Source: Anoplopoma fimbria
Taxonomy: Eukaryota > Chordata > Actinopteri > Perciformes > Anoplopomatidae
DNA: 64,000 nt
Assembly (NCBI RefSeq): GCF_027596085.1
Contig: NC_072449.1
Span: forward strand, 23,844,522-23,908,521
Direction: 5' to 3'
Every line of letters starts with the position of its first letter. The first letter of the stretch is position 1. The notes beneath the pieces are model-generated. The model was not told the DNA's origin. It saw only the letters and a list, made by a program, of their open reading frames with translations, and made no database searches. Positions 48,037 through 59,656 of the stretch are shown in pieces. The translations under genes and the position numbers were made by a program.

Positions 48037-48570
48037 TGGAAGCACGTATAGCTTGTAAATACTTCACGCTCATTTTCAAGCACTTATTCAAACTTGCCAG
48101 TTCTGGTCATGGCATAAATACATCTTAAACTACAGGTGTACTGATATGGCTGTTGTTGTATTAATGATGGCTGTCAAAGATTTTCAACTTTCAGATATAA
48201 ACCAGTTTGCTGGGCCTAATTAGTTTGTATTTACTGTATGAACACACTGTCACGGAAGAGGAATTTGCTCTGTCCCCAAATATGGAGTGTCATACAGATG
48301 TAGAGCTCCATACAGTGTGAAATGGAAGCGATAGAAAATGTGGCTTAGACTTTGTGATTTGTCTCAGGATAACTGTGCATTAACTGCTCAACAACTCACA
48401 GTACTATAAACCGTATAAAGTATGATTTTTGATCAGAAGCAGTCGGCACTAAGACGCTCAGTCCCCTGCCTCACTGTAACAAATATACAAAAATCATAAA
48501 AAAATGGAAGCCAACTCTTAGCCGCCTGCCACTTAGCATTAAAGGAAATGTATTGGGAGTAAGCCTTCGT
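48037..48570. other. Unique sequence, no gene seen
   Basis: No recognisable element. Confidence 0.5.
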
Positions 48571-48574
48571 GACA

Positions 48575-48690
48575 GACTGCTGTCCTATCCAGGGGCCTGT
48601 GTTGTACACCTGCTGTAAGCTGCTTCGTGCCCCTGCATTGGGCGATAAGCCCCTGCCCTGTGAGCTGCCTCAGCATGAATAAGGCTTACC
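48575..48690 (+). mobile_element. Possible decayed V-SINE-type fragment
   Basis: GTGACAGACTGCTGTCCTAT, CCAGGGGCCTGTG, GCCCCTGCATTGGGCGATAA and AATAAGGCTTACC follow the order of the right half of fish V-SINEs (clearance-type phrases CTGTCCAGGGTGT, GATAGGCTCC, GGATAAGCGGTT). The divergence is high. Confidence 0.4.
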
Positions 48691-51600
48691 TATGCTGAAA
48701 ATCTTACAGGCAAATGTAAATGCTCGGTAACCATTCTGCGGATGCAAAAGTCCTCCATTGTTCACTGTTTACTCCAACATGCTGGACGACACGTAATAGA
48801 TTTATTTCAGGTTATGTCAAAGGTTTATGTGAAACATTGAAAGCAACAGAAGGATGACATTTAAGTGTTCTGCTGTAATAAGGCCCCCTACATTAGCTTT
48901 CATAATTTTGTTGCTGCTTAATTGTTCCTCTGTGTCCTGATTCAAATCACAGAGTAACATAGTGCTGAGGTCCAAGGTTTACTGTTTGCTGTGAGGTTTT
49001 GACAGTCCAGTCATTTACCATCACTGAAAAAGAAATGGCTGATAACCCCTCCTTTCAATAACATGGGATATACATCACACTGGGTGTACAGGAGCTGCCA
49101 ACTCAGCAGGTCATGAAATAATGTGCATGCAAAATATATGGGAATCACTGCTAATGTTAGAAAGCTAAGCTATATAGCCAGTTAGCCTAATTTGTTACAA
49201 AAAGGAATTTAAAAAAAAGACACCTGTGAGAATGTTTGTAGACTATACAAATTGATGGTGTCTCCTAGCAACGGCGGCTTCAAATGTCAGTCAAAGCAAC
49301 CCAAAAGCCCGAAGCTTAGATGGTTTTAGTTCAGAATTTTTGAACGCAAAAATGGAGGAGAAATTCAGTTGAACTTGAATATGAAAAGTACAAGTTTAAA
49401 TATGTTAATTGCCCTTGAAACCATCTATTACATGTCCATCTTAAATAAAAACATTATGGATCAAATCATCATAAAAGGCAGAGCATCACAATTTAATTTT
49501 AAATCTTACATATTTTGTTATTTCCCCTCAACTTGCTGTAACTCTATATTTAACCCTGGGCATCCCCTATACATCAGTAGGTAGGCAGCCCCAGCGTGCA
49601 GTGGGATGTCTGTGGTCTATTATTGTGTGTTCCTTCTTGATGTAAGGTGCTGCATTATTAAACAGGTTTTAAAGTCATAAAAACAGCTTGGATCCCAGTG
49701 GGAGGCACTGAGCTGTACTTGGGGTGGTTTTCATTCCCCATATTTTAAAGTCTTTTTTTAATTTTGGACCGTCCTGTACTTGGAGACAGTTTGAAATGTG
49801 GGAATGAGGCAGCAAAGAGCTACAGTACTTAGGGGCGCATTTTTCTTTGCAAAGCAGTGTCCTTGCCGTAATTCTTTTTCTCTCTGCCTTCTCCTCCTCC
49901 AGCTCTACCTTCCCCCTTTCAAGTTATTCTGATATCACTGATCCCTAGCTAACTACTCTCTTTATCTTGCTTGGGATGAGAGTCCCTCAATCTCCAGTCT
50001 TAGCGTGTGCTTCATGTTACCTGCACCATGCATTTTATCATGAATTATGTGCCTTTTATGGTGCAACACAATCACGAGACTGGACAAGTGATCCATCAAG
50101 TACACAAAAACGGCAAGGTCACTTTTGCAGTGTGTACGTGTTAGCTTGGATGCGGGATGCGGGCTGCTATTTGCATTCTCTTGTTTGTCTCATGCAGTAT
50201 CTTTAAACATAGTGGCGAAGTTTGTGCATGCACAGCAGAGACTCAGTGTTTGATGTCAATACCCAATGCCAGATGAGGAAGAGTACACAGTTGGCTGGTG
50301 TGTGTTGTCTGTCTGTGTCTCGGATGTCTGCGCTGCTCTAATTTTGTAACAAAATCAAATGTTTTCTGTGTATGTCTGCACAATAATTTGTATGATGTTT
50401 GTAAAAATCCTCCTGCATACATGAATGTGAATCATCCCTCATTGAGAATGCGTACGCATCTACTTTTGTGTGCCTATGCAAGCCTTTGTAGTGTTTCCTG
50501 TAAAGTATATGCAGTCTTTGGGAACAGTGGCTACCCACAACAGAGGCCAGGTCATCAGTAAAGGAGCACATCATCTTATCTAGGCTCCCGAAGGCATAGG
50601 CGGTAGATGCCCCCTTTTGAGGCAGCTGAGAACAAAGCCTAACATGTGCATCGTAAGCATTGAGCCAGGTTGATGAAAACGTATTAATATTTGTAATAGA
50701 CATAGTGAAATGTGCTCTCTCCATGATCTCTCCAAAATCAATGGCCATTATGTTTCCTGGACTGGTGTGCTAAGAGCCTATTTCTTCTCATGTGTTACAC
50801 ATTTTCTGTGCAATAGTTGCTTTGCTTAATGACGGGCTGGCGTGGCCCTGTGGACATCGTTTGTCCCCTTTAATTACGTGGCGGTAGAGATTGTTATTCA
50901 TGGTAAGGGACGGGGGAATAGCCCTCTGCCGCCCGCTTCCCCCAGGCCTACTGCTCTTAGCATTGATGTGGGAGGATGTGTAGAAAACAGATGCTACCCC
51001 ATGATTTCTGAGTGTTTGTACTAATGATGAGCTCCACTAGGCTATCTTTCAACCCTTTTAATGGTGGTTCAGCCTGATTTAAAGTCTGATTTTATGGACG
51101 GAGCGGTGGTATCCGATCCTGCTCATCACCGAGGGATAAACTGAATCTCTGTTATACAGTGTGACTGTTTATACTGCAAACCTGAGTTGAGGGCATGTCT
51201 GCCTCACTGCCTCACGTCAAGTTTAACACTGTTTGTTTTAGAAGCAAACCAGTTGTTTTGTCCTATTCATTGCAAACGTTGTATACCTCACACATGAAAC
51301 CCATCAATATTCTTTTTTAACATTGATCTCCTGACCGCCAGGCAACCATTGATCGCTCTTCATTTCATTGCAATATGAAAATTAAATTAAGATAGGTAAT
51401 CAATCACATCTTTCGCCCCAATGGCATCCCTTATTGTTAAGTTGAATTGCAAGCTCTTAGAAAACTCTCTCTGTTGATGCATTCAAGGATGCTTGGACAT
51501 TTCTTACTTGAGAGTTGGCTGACTTTGCACTGGCAAGCTATACTGTTTTAAAATAACACCCAGGAGAAAAACAATGAGCAATTATTGAGAGGACTCATGA

Positions 51601-53485
51601 GTATTTTGACATTCAGAATTCCAATAAAGCCCTTGGTCACAGCTACATTACCATATAAAAATAAGGAAATTTTGTCAAGACCTTCTAGAAATAAATGATA
51701 CTGCCAAGGACAAAGACCTCCTGAAACTTTTTCCTCAGGTATCTCATTTATAGGCCAAACACACAAGGACATCACACATTTTGAGGGTTCTTAGCATGAA
51801 TATTGATCTTATTGGTGATACTGGTATGTTTTTACCTCGTCCTGTGCGAGTGTCTACCCTGCCAGTATTTAAGTGTAGGACGGGATGTGTCCTGGAGGGT
51901 GGCTCTAATTCCCAGTGGTGTCCATCAGAGCCCCGTCCCTCGAAGCTCCGACAGAAGGAGCTATTATTTTCTCATCGCCCTGGTGGCCCGTGTCCCCTGG
52001 GAGAGGCCTCCACACGTGACTGACAGCTCCGTAAACACAGCCAGCCCCGGGGTAACTGAGTGAGAGCTCACTGCAGTGACGCCCTTGTCCCGCCTTTTCT
52101 CCCCCCCCTCCTCCCCTCTTCCACAGACTTTTCATCTCAGTGTGTCTCTCCATTGTGACCTCTTCCACCCTCACCCTCAACCTCCCCATATTACTTTCAC
52201 CTGACGGGGTCACAAGTCACCTATGTTAAAGTTAGGTTATATCCAACCTTGCTGCACCCTTGCCTGCAGCTGACGAAGAAACAACAACCCCAACACCCTA
52301 ATACTTTTGTCATCCTTTTTTTTTGGCCCAACCTCTTTTTCTCCCTTTTCAATATTTTTAGATGCACTCTATTAGCTCCATTAATGCAGTATCATAACAA
52401 CATAGCAGATATTGCGGGGGCTGGACCAGATCCTCTGTGTGTGTGTCAGTAGGTCTAACTCCAGTGTAAGTAAGACAGATGACTGTGTCAAGGTTGTTTC
52501 CCCACAGGGGTGGGAAAGTAGTTCTCCTCCCAAGCTTCTCTGCTCGCTCCACTTTGCGGGCTTCGTTGGGCCACGCTGTTTATTGTAATGACCTAATGTA
52601 GATTCAGGATCAGCAGCCAGGAGCATCCATCTACATCAGGGTGCAGGAGACAGGAATACCCTCTGAGTCTGCTTGCTAGTTTGTGTGTCTGTGTTTGTCT
52701 GTTTGCACATGTGCTCCTTCATGTTTGTGTATGTGAGTGTGCAGGAACACTGGTCTAAATCTTGGTGGATTTTTCTTTTTTTCATTTTGCTTTGTTTGTG
52801 GAAACCAAAAGACAATCAACAAACATTAGTATACATAATAATTAAAATGTGTGGGGCTTTCCATCAATGTGAATACATGTTTATTTCAGGTAGCTTAATT
52901 AAGAATAAATAACATTGAAGTTTTATATTGCTTTAAATGTTGATTAAAACAAGATTTGTATGTCTGTTGAAGCAGTCCAACTTTAAGTAAAAAGACTGTC
53001 TATGACTATTAAATAACAAATTAAACAAATACCATTCTGAAAGCAATAAATCCAACGGTATGAGAGTGTCTAAAAAGGAAGCATACATGTCTCGTATCCA
53101 TATCATATATAGCTGATTTGATTCTTGATGTACACTAAATCTACACATTCAATCAATGTGTTTATTACATTGAAGATTGTTTATATGGTATCTTTAGTTG
53201 TTGTCTGCCTTGAATCACGGATATCTTTTTAATATTTCCACCTCACATCTTTCATCTTTTGACAATTTTAAATATTCACTTCGTCTTTTCAAGTTCTGTG
53301 GAGTTGTCATTGTCAGTTAGGTTGATATCTCCGCCCCCATTTCATGCATAAACACCTCTTCAAGCCCATTAACATCTTTTGACCAGTATAGGTATTTGCA
53401 TACTATATCTCTGTTTAGCATAGATCATGGAATTATGATTTTTTTTTTTTACCTGCTCACATTATCTTGTCTTTCAATAATATTA
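48691..53485. other. Unique sequence, no gene seen
   Basis: Nearly 5 kb without a recognisable exon or transposon. The 51840-52090 part is GC-richer, with several CpGs, and open on two plus frames for about 80 codons, but without protein resemblance. It may be a conserved or regulatory segment. Confidence 0.45.
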
Positions 53486-53489
53486 ATGA

Positions 53490-53826
53490 CAATAAAACAT
53501 TTTATTTCGATTGGTACTCAAAGGCACTTTACATGGTTATGGTAACAGTAACAGAAACATTAAAAGTAAATAACAGTATAAACACAACTATAATGAAAGA
53601 CTGATCATAGATTAAAAGTGCTGAATTCAATATTTGGAGCTTATCAATGATTTAGGGATTGATCCCCACACAGTTCTCAATAAAGCCTCAGCTGAGTCGA
53701 CGGCCAACAGCTAACGGTGCTAACAGCATGAACATGTGTTGACAGAGCAAACAGTGTTTACCTGAAGGAGAACTGCGCTGACGCCATGGTAACTGCCGTA
53801 TGAGCGCAAAGCAGCGGTCAGTCGCT
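53490..53826. repeat. Teleost interspersed repeat block
   Basis: The phrases AACAGCTAACGGTGCTAACA, GTTGACAGAGCAAACAGTGT, TTACCTGAAGGAGAACTGCG and GCCATGGTAACTGCCGT match a fish repeat that I recall. The preceding AAGGCACTTTACATGG stretch also looks repetitive. It abuts the LINE fragment, so the block is composite. Confidence 0.45.
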
Positions 53827-54250
53827 AGGAATGATATTATCTCTGGTGCAGGAATGGCTGAGCAGACGGACATCTGAGTTTTGTATTTATTGTAATTGGT
53901 TGAGGATTGATGTGTATGTGTCATACGGAATGGCGTTGCAGGTATGCAAGATTTGTCAAGGGATTTCATGGCCGATGATGAGTAATATATTTAGTGGTGA
54001 TTTAGAGCCGGGTGTTGATGGCATAACAATGGAAATAGAGGCAGTGGTGGCGTATGATGTGACCAAGGGGAAGCATGTAGAGGATGAAGAGGAGGGGACC
54101 GAGCACATAGCCTTGGGGACACCTTGACAAACTAGGGTTGTGTTAGAATTGGATTCATGGTGTCAGTCTGAGAGGTATGATTTAACCAGGAGAGGGCAGT
54201 GCCAGTGATGCTGAGGGAGGACTCTAGGCCGTTTAGGAGCATGTAGTCCG
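53827..54250 (-). mobile_element. L2/CR1-like LINE fragment with internal deletion
   Basis: Read on the minus strand from 54250, the motifs appear in ORF2 order: SITGTALSWL (compare the GTALSWFKSYLSDR region), then [20 protein letters not shown], the classic reverse transcriptase stretch before the catalytic box. The catalytic box follows as YAIN in place of YADD, and then a stop. After a short link come LD...CNAI, LNQLQ, IQNSDVRLL and CTRDNIIP, which correspond to the LDYCNALL, KLQLVQNSAARVL and TRTRDHITPVL landmarks several hundred bases downstream in intact elements. The intervening region is deleted, and single-base deletions break the frame before PQG and near the SWL motif. It is dead. 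Confidence 0.85.
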
Positions 54251-54277
54251 CCTACAAATAGTAGTCCGCCTACAATA
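54243..54277. repeat. 17-18 bp tandem duplication at the LINE border
   Basis: GTAGTCCGCCTACAAATA is followed by GTAGTCCGCCTACAATA. It lies directly at the upstream edge of the LINE fragment and contains the near-palindrome GTAGTCCGCCTAC. Confidence 0.9.
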
Positions 54278-56220
54278 GTTTAACTGTAACATTTCACAAC
54301 GCATTAGTTGAGATTCAACAATTCAACTCTTTAGCTTTGTCTGTAGATGTTAACATATTATCTATTGTTTGGAGTTTAGTGACAATTCATTAACAAGTCC
54401 CAATTGCACTCTCTCAGTCACTGTCTGGCTCAGGAAAGAACAGATAAATGCACGTCCTGATGTTACAAAGATATAGTCAAAGCCTCTAAAACACTTGATC
54501 ACTTTTTGGATTTGATGGATTTATTCATCAATTTATTCAGACGGTGAACACTAAGCGCCAGCAAATGGTTAGCTTATCTTAGCATTAAGACCGAAGGCAA
54601 TGGCAGTGTGGTGTGTGAGGGCAGTGGTGAGAGACCAGGTAATCACTGCTCCGGACAAAGACAAAGGCTGGCACATAAGCTCATGTTAAAACACAAAAAT
54701 TTGTATGTACACAGTTTATGTACGTGTCTCTGTTTTAATAGGGTGTGGGCGTAACCCGCTCTTAAAGGGACAAGCCTCACGGTAACAAGGGCAACATTTA
54801 GGAGGCTGTATTCTGCTCTCTCTGATTCATTCCCAGATCCTGACAACAAATTAATAACACAACTGGCCCGGTAGCCATCCAATACGGTAATGAGCTACTT
54901 TATGTGAATGCTGCTTCGTGGAGCATGTGAGTGCAAAGTTAATTCAAGAAGTGTGAAAGTCCTCCCCGATACAATGAATATTCAACTCAGTATTCTCTCT
55001 GTTTGCCTGCCACAGTCAAGATAAATACAGAGGGCGCAATCTGTAAAATGCCCTTTTTGTTAGCGTTCTGTAAACAATCAATAGGGCGGAGCAGTGTGGG
55101 TGACAGGCTCTGTAATTGACAATTTGACTTGGCTTGTAGTATCATTTCATGCAACACAGACAGAATTGGTTGGAAGAGGGAAAGAATATTATGGTAAAAG
55201 AGTATGAATGTTCAGTAATAGTAAGAAAATTACCTTGAGCACGTTCACATAAGAAGATGCTCAAAAAGAAAACATTGAAGAAACAAAGGTTTTTTCCCAC
55301 TTTGACCCTGACTTTTAATTGGCTAAGGGAAAGGGGGGGGGGCTGTGATCCCTGCCTGTCAATGTGTGAATACTCTAATTAAAGAGAACCTTGCAGCATT
55401 GTAATCTCTGGATTTTGGGGTGTCATAATGTATTAACTTTAATAAAGCTTGTGAGCTAATTAGATGAATGTGCTTATTTGTAATCTGGATAATATGTATA
55501 CATTTTACACAAGCTCAAATCAGTCATTCTTGCTAATTACAGGGTGCGTGATAGCTCTAATTGGTAATTGTGTGTCTGCCTGTCGGTGATACACCATTGC
55601 TGCTGCTGCTCCTATCTGTGCGCTCGGCTTAGGCTAATGTGACGAAATCCTCATGGAGAGATGATGTGCTCTGCTGAAGGCTGACAGTCCCAAAGAGGAG
55701 GGCTCACCATGTCAGAGGCTTGTTGAACCACGTACATGTTCAGGACCACTGCTCCTGTCTGTCAGCACAGACAGTACAAACCCATTGTGTTCTCATTATC
55801 TACCTGAGTTTTTTTTTTTCTTTCTTTCCTGCTCTGTGGCGATCTGTGCAGCTGCAGCTGTTTATCCCTGTATAGTTTTCATGTCTCATATCACACATTT
55901 GATCCTTGTTTGTTGGAGCGTGAAAGTCTGCCACTATGAGTTGTCGGGCCAGTGGTTTGAATGTTGCAAGGGGAAGGAAGAGCTGTACTGCTTTCACAGC
56001 TTTTTAAACTAGTCCATTTCCTGATATACACAGTATCACTTGAAGGGTTGTTTTGAGACCACTGCCTATATTTGGCAGGAAGTAAAAGTTTGGAAAGATA
56101 CAAGTAAAAATCCTTCACTTTCACTCCTTACTCTCATGTTTGGAATACAAAATATGTATCCAATGTCTTTAGTCAAGTCACTGTTGAAAACAAAAAGTGT
56201 TTATGGAATTACAACATTAT
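54278..56220. other. Unique sequence, no gene seen
   Basis: A short scrap near 54570-54590 (GGTTAGCTTATCTTAGCATT) resembles the interior of the MITE at 14595-15036. 55420-55580 is rich in TAATTA-like cores and could be regulatory. No exon is recognised. Confidence 0.45.
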
Positions 56221-56224
56221 GGTA

Positions 56225-56420
56225 AAGGTTTGGTTAGGTTTAAACACAAATGTGACTTGCTAAGGTTTAAAGAAAGATGAGTTAAAATGACTTTATTAAG
56301 GTCAGTTGGTTTTCATTGTGATAGTGTTAAAGGTGTTTTGTTGAACCAACCCTCCACCCACACCTCCTCCCTACACTCAACAGATGTTGTTTTGGGGAAC
56401 TGCTGAAATTACTGATTGAA
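56225..56420 (-). repeat. TAACC-rich interspersed repeat fragment (inverted)
   Basis: The plus strand reads GTTTGGTTAGGTTTAAACAC, GACTTGCTAAGGTTTAAAG and AAATGACTTTATTAAGG, the inverse of the family at 21180-21470. Confidence 0.45.
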
Positions 56421-58835
56421 GGTCGTTCTTCTTGGCATGAAAGTCACCTTTCATTAGATCCTCTACACATGTTCATAGCAGTTTGTAAGACAGCCTTTTG
56501 GTTAAAAAAGTTTGTCTTTCCGAGCCCAAGGCAAGTAAAGCTGATGCCATCATAAGGCCTGATGACATCATCAGGGTTATTTTCTCATACTTGGCAAAGA
56601 TCTCCTACAGCGATAGAATGCATAATTCATCTGCTTTAAAAGGTAAATAATAGCCCTCATACCAGGTTACCTGAGCTTGATATGTAAAATTGGTGGAAGT
56701 CCCCGGACAGAGGTGAGGCCATACCTTCTGAGACACTCTGACATGATATGGATTGACTACATTATAGCATTTGTCAGGATTAAATTAAGATATAAAAGTT
56801 TAAAGACTATCGTCTAGGCTCTAGAACTGCACTTTATGAAAAATGTGCACAATATAAAAAACACTTGACTTCACTTGACAATATGTTTAATCCAAATAAT
56901 GTTTTTTTTAACCTACTTGACCTAAATGTGATGTTAGAAGCTTTTATTTATTTTCCAGTAACTTCCCACACCTCTTCTTTGTCTGCACCGGTCAAAGTGG
57001 TACGAGATTCTCCTTTCCCATTTCTTTTTAATTTAGTTTCTATTTCAGACGTTTTTCCATCCCTCATTTAATTATGTGTTATAAATGTATTGGTTTTCTA
57101 TTGATCTCATATGCTAGTTGTTACTGGAGATATTTAAGTTTTTAAATAAAATACCTTTTCTTATTATTTTTACATATGTTTTTGCTACTAATATAACATT
57201 GAGTAGCATGTAGGGCTGCTTTTAAGTACAAACCTTTGGTCAAATTTGGGTTAAATTCTTGTGTCTGGCCATGTGATTAATCATGTGATCCCTTGAGAAC
57301 TGCTTCTCCTACACTTTGCTGTAAGTAGGAGTAAGTCACTTGATAAATGTGTCGCTTTACTTTTAATTTGTTAAAGTTCTTTTGTAGGCTGAGCAAGTTT
57401 GATAAATACAGGCCAAGCGTTGTACTGCAAGAATTGCATCAGAACTGCTCTGATGACATTAACTCTACCTGTAAAGATAAATGAAACGTTATAATTCACT
57501 ACACAGACAATAGGAGGCATGTCGGATTATAAACGAGTGAAAGGGGATATACTGTGGAAGAAACATTGGGAGGGAAATATGTCTGTGGCCCAATTTGAAA
57601 CAGACGCCTGCAGTCATGTTGTCTTCAGTCTGTCTATGTGTTTCTATATTCAGTTTATTCAGCTTGGGGCGTTCTCTGACAGCTGTGCCGAAATGAGCTC
57701 TTCAAAGTTAGGAATAGGCTCATGTGGAGAAGAAAAAAAAATGACTTACACAACCACCGGTGTGACACTTCCTAAAATACACAATACTCAGGAACTGCAA
57801 CCTGCAATCAAACATCAGATTGAATAGACGAATAAGCAAAACAAGCTGTTACTATGATCTGTACACTGACTGTAAATGCGGAGGATGCCCAGACGTTATT
57901 GTCTGTCACATGAGCCCCTCTGGAAGCCTTACCTATTTATAAGTTATTACACAGAGCCGGTTGGAATTCATAAGGGCATATGGGAGGCAGAGGGAGATTG
58001 CCAGCCACTGTCACTTACAGTGAATGAAACCTCTGCTACTCCTGTCCTCCAGAAAGTGCATCTGAAACACACTATTAACTTTCCCATTGCTGATGTCACT
58101 TTTTATTGCCCCATGGTTTCAGGTCTTGCCGAGTTGGCAGGCTCTGCTGCGCTGCGTTCCAAAGCCAGATAGATGCTTGTGTCAGAGCACAGAAATACAG
58201 CAATGATGGAGATATTATTCTGAGGATTTAATTTGCCAGAGTGGGTTGGTAAAGTGCACCCTTATGGCGATTAATCCAAAAAGGCTGCTGCACTATGGTT
58301 GGGGAAAATCATCCTGTGTCTATCTTTCTGCTGTGTATTGCAACAAAATGTCAATTTAAACCGCATAGCTGCATTTTTATGTTAAAGAATTTAGCACTGA
58401 AAGTGGGACATATCTATGTTCAGTATCCTTGAAATGAAATGTGAGGTTAGTACAAATGATTAGCCTGCCAAAATCAACTTTTGATCCCTTTATCTATAGA
58501 TTTTTTAAATGATCTACCCTCAGTATGTTTTTGCATGTCTGTTGTATGGTGGCCGTGACAGATTTTAAAGCCCAGTGATTTAGGAAGGAGGTCAATGTAG
58601 TATCTTTATGCAGTAACAACGGAAGTGATACCTTGATAATGAAAAAACAGGGTTTGAGTCAAAAGTGTTGGAAAATACCTTCAAGCTCAGTTTAGCTTGC
58701 TGTATGTGAGATTGAGTAGTTTATAGAATGAGGTTCATCAATTAGAACCATGCACAAGGACATATTGGTTTATGTCAGATAATCTACTTAAGGGTGATTC
58801 ATTACAACTATTATTAATGAGAAATTATTAATGAC
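56421..58835. other. Unique sequence, no gene seen
   Basis: AT-rich. The open frames at 57519-57827 and 57876-58172 (about 100 codons each) are not recognisable. Confidence 0.5.
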
Positions 58836-58839
58836 AAGA

Positions 58840-59235
58840 GGCCTGCGATTGCGCCATGAGGGCTTAAACCAACCGCCATGGGACCCGGTATTGCTTTGCA
58901 TACGGCAGAGGGTAAAACGTGTGCTGCTTTTGTGCGGGGCACAATAGTGAGTGGCATTTGAACAGGCGCATGCTGCATTGTGCACAGGTAATTAACATTG
59001 CATAATCTACCTGCTTACAAAGCAACTTTTGTAATTAGAGTTATGATTGCAGGAGGATAATGACAGCGATTCTACCAAAGATAATGACTGCTTTTCGCAG
59101 TTGCTGCATTGTTTGTGCAGCGGGCTTCTGACATATGGGACACAAAAGGACACAATAGCCAGACTGACCGCCTTTGTTCCCGCTCAGGCAGACCAAATGA
59201 CTGCAGACAAATTGCGCTGTAGGCCGTCCAAATGA
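58840..59235. promoter_or_regulatory. Candidate conserved regulatory element
   Basis: A complex, repeat-free stretch with a higher CpG count than its surroundings and several homeodomain-type cores (GGTAATTAAC, TGTAATTAGAG) near TTTGCATA. The composition resembles developmental enhancers, but conservation cannot be judged from one genome. Confidence 0.25.
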
Positions 59236-59560
59236 TGCCGACCCAGGGAAAACGGTTCAGACACATGAGAATGGGACCTTAATGTAAAAACCTCAGCCAC
59301 GTGGAGGCTCATGGACTGTGTCCCAGAGCTAGGACACTGAAACTACAGCTGCCAAGAGCTCTCTGACAGCTATAATACTGTTTAAGAAGAAAATATTTCA
59401 TATAATGGCTGAAAAATTTAACACCAAACCTGAGAGAACATAAACTCAGGTTGCCGAGATTAATTACAGTTGGAATGGTAATTAATAAATAGCAATAGAC
59501 TTGACTATTATTGTTTGTAGGAAAAGTTGACTTTTTCCCAGCTTTTCATAATGTCTTGAT

Positions 59561-59656
59561 ATTGTATCAGTGCTAAATATGACTGGATGTTTGCATGGTA
59601 ATACCACTATTGTATCAGTGCTAAATATGACTGGATGTTTGCATGGTAATACCACT
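59561..59656. repeat. Exact 48-bp tandem duplication
   Basis: The unit starting ATTGTATCAGTGCTAAATAT is present twice without a single difference (59561-59608 and 59609-59656). Confidence 0.97.
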
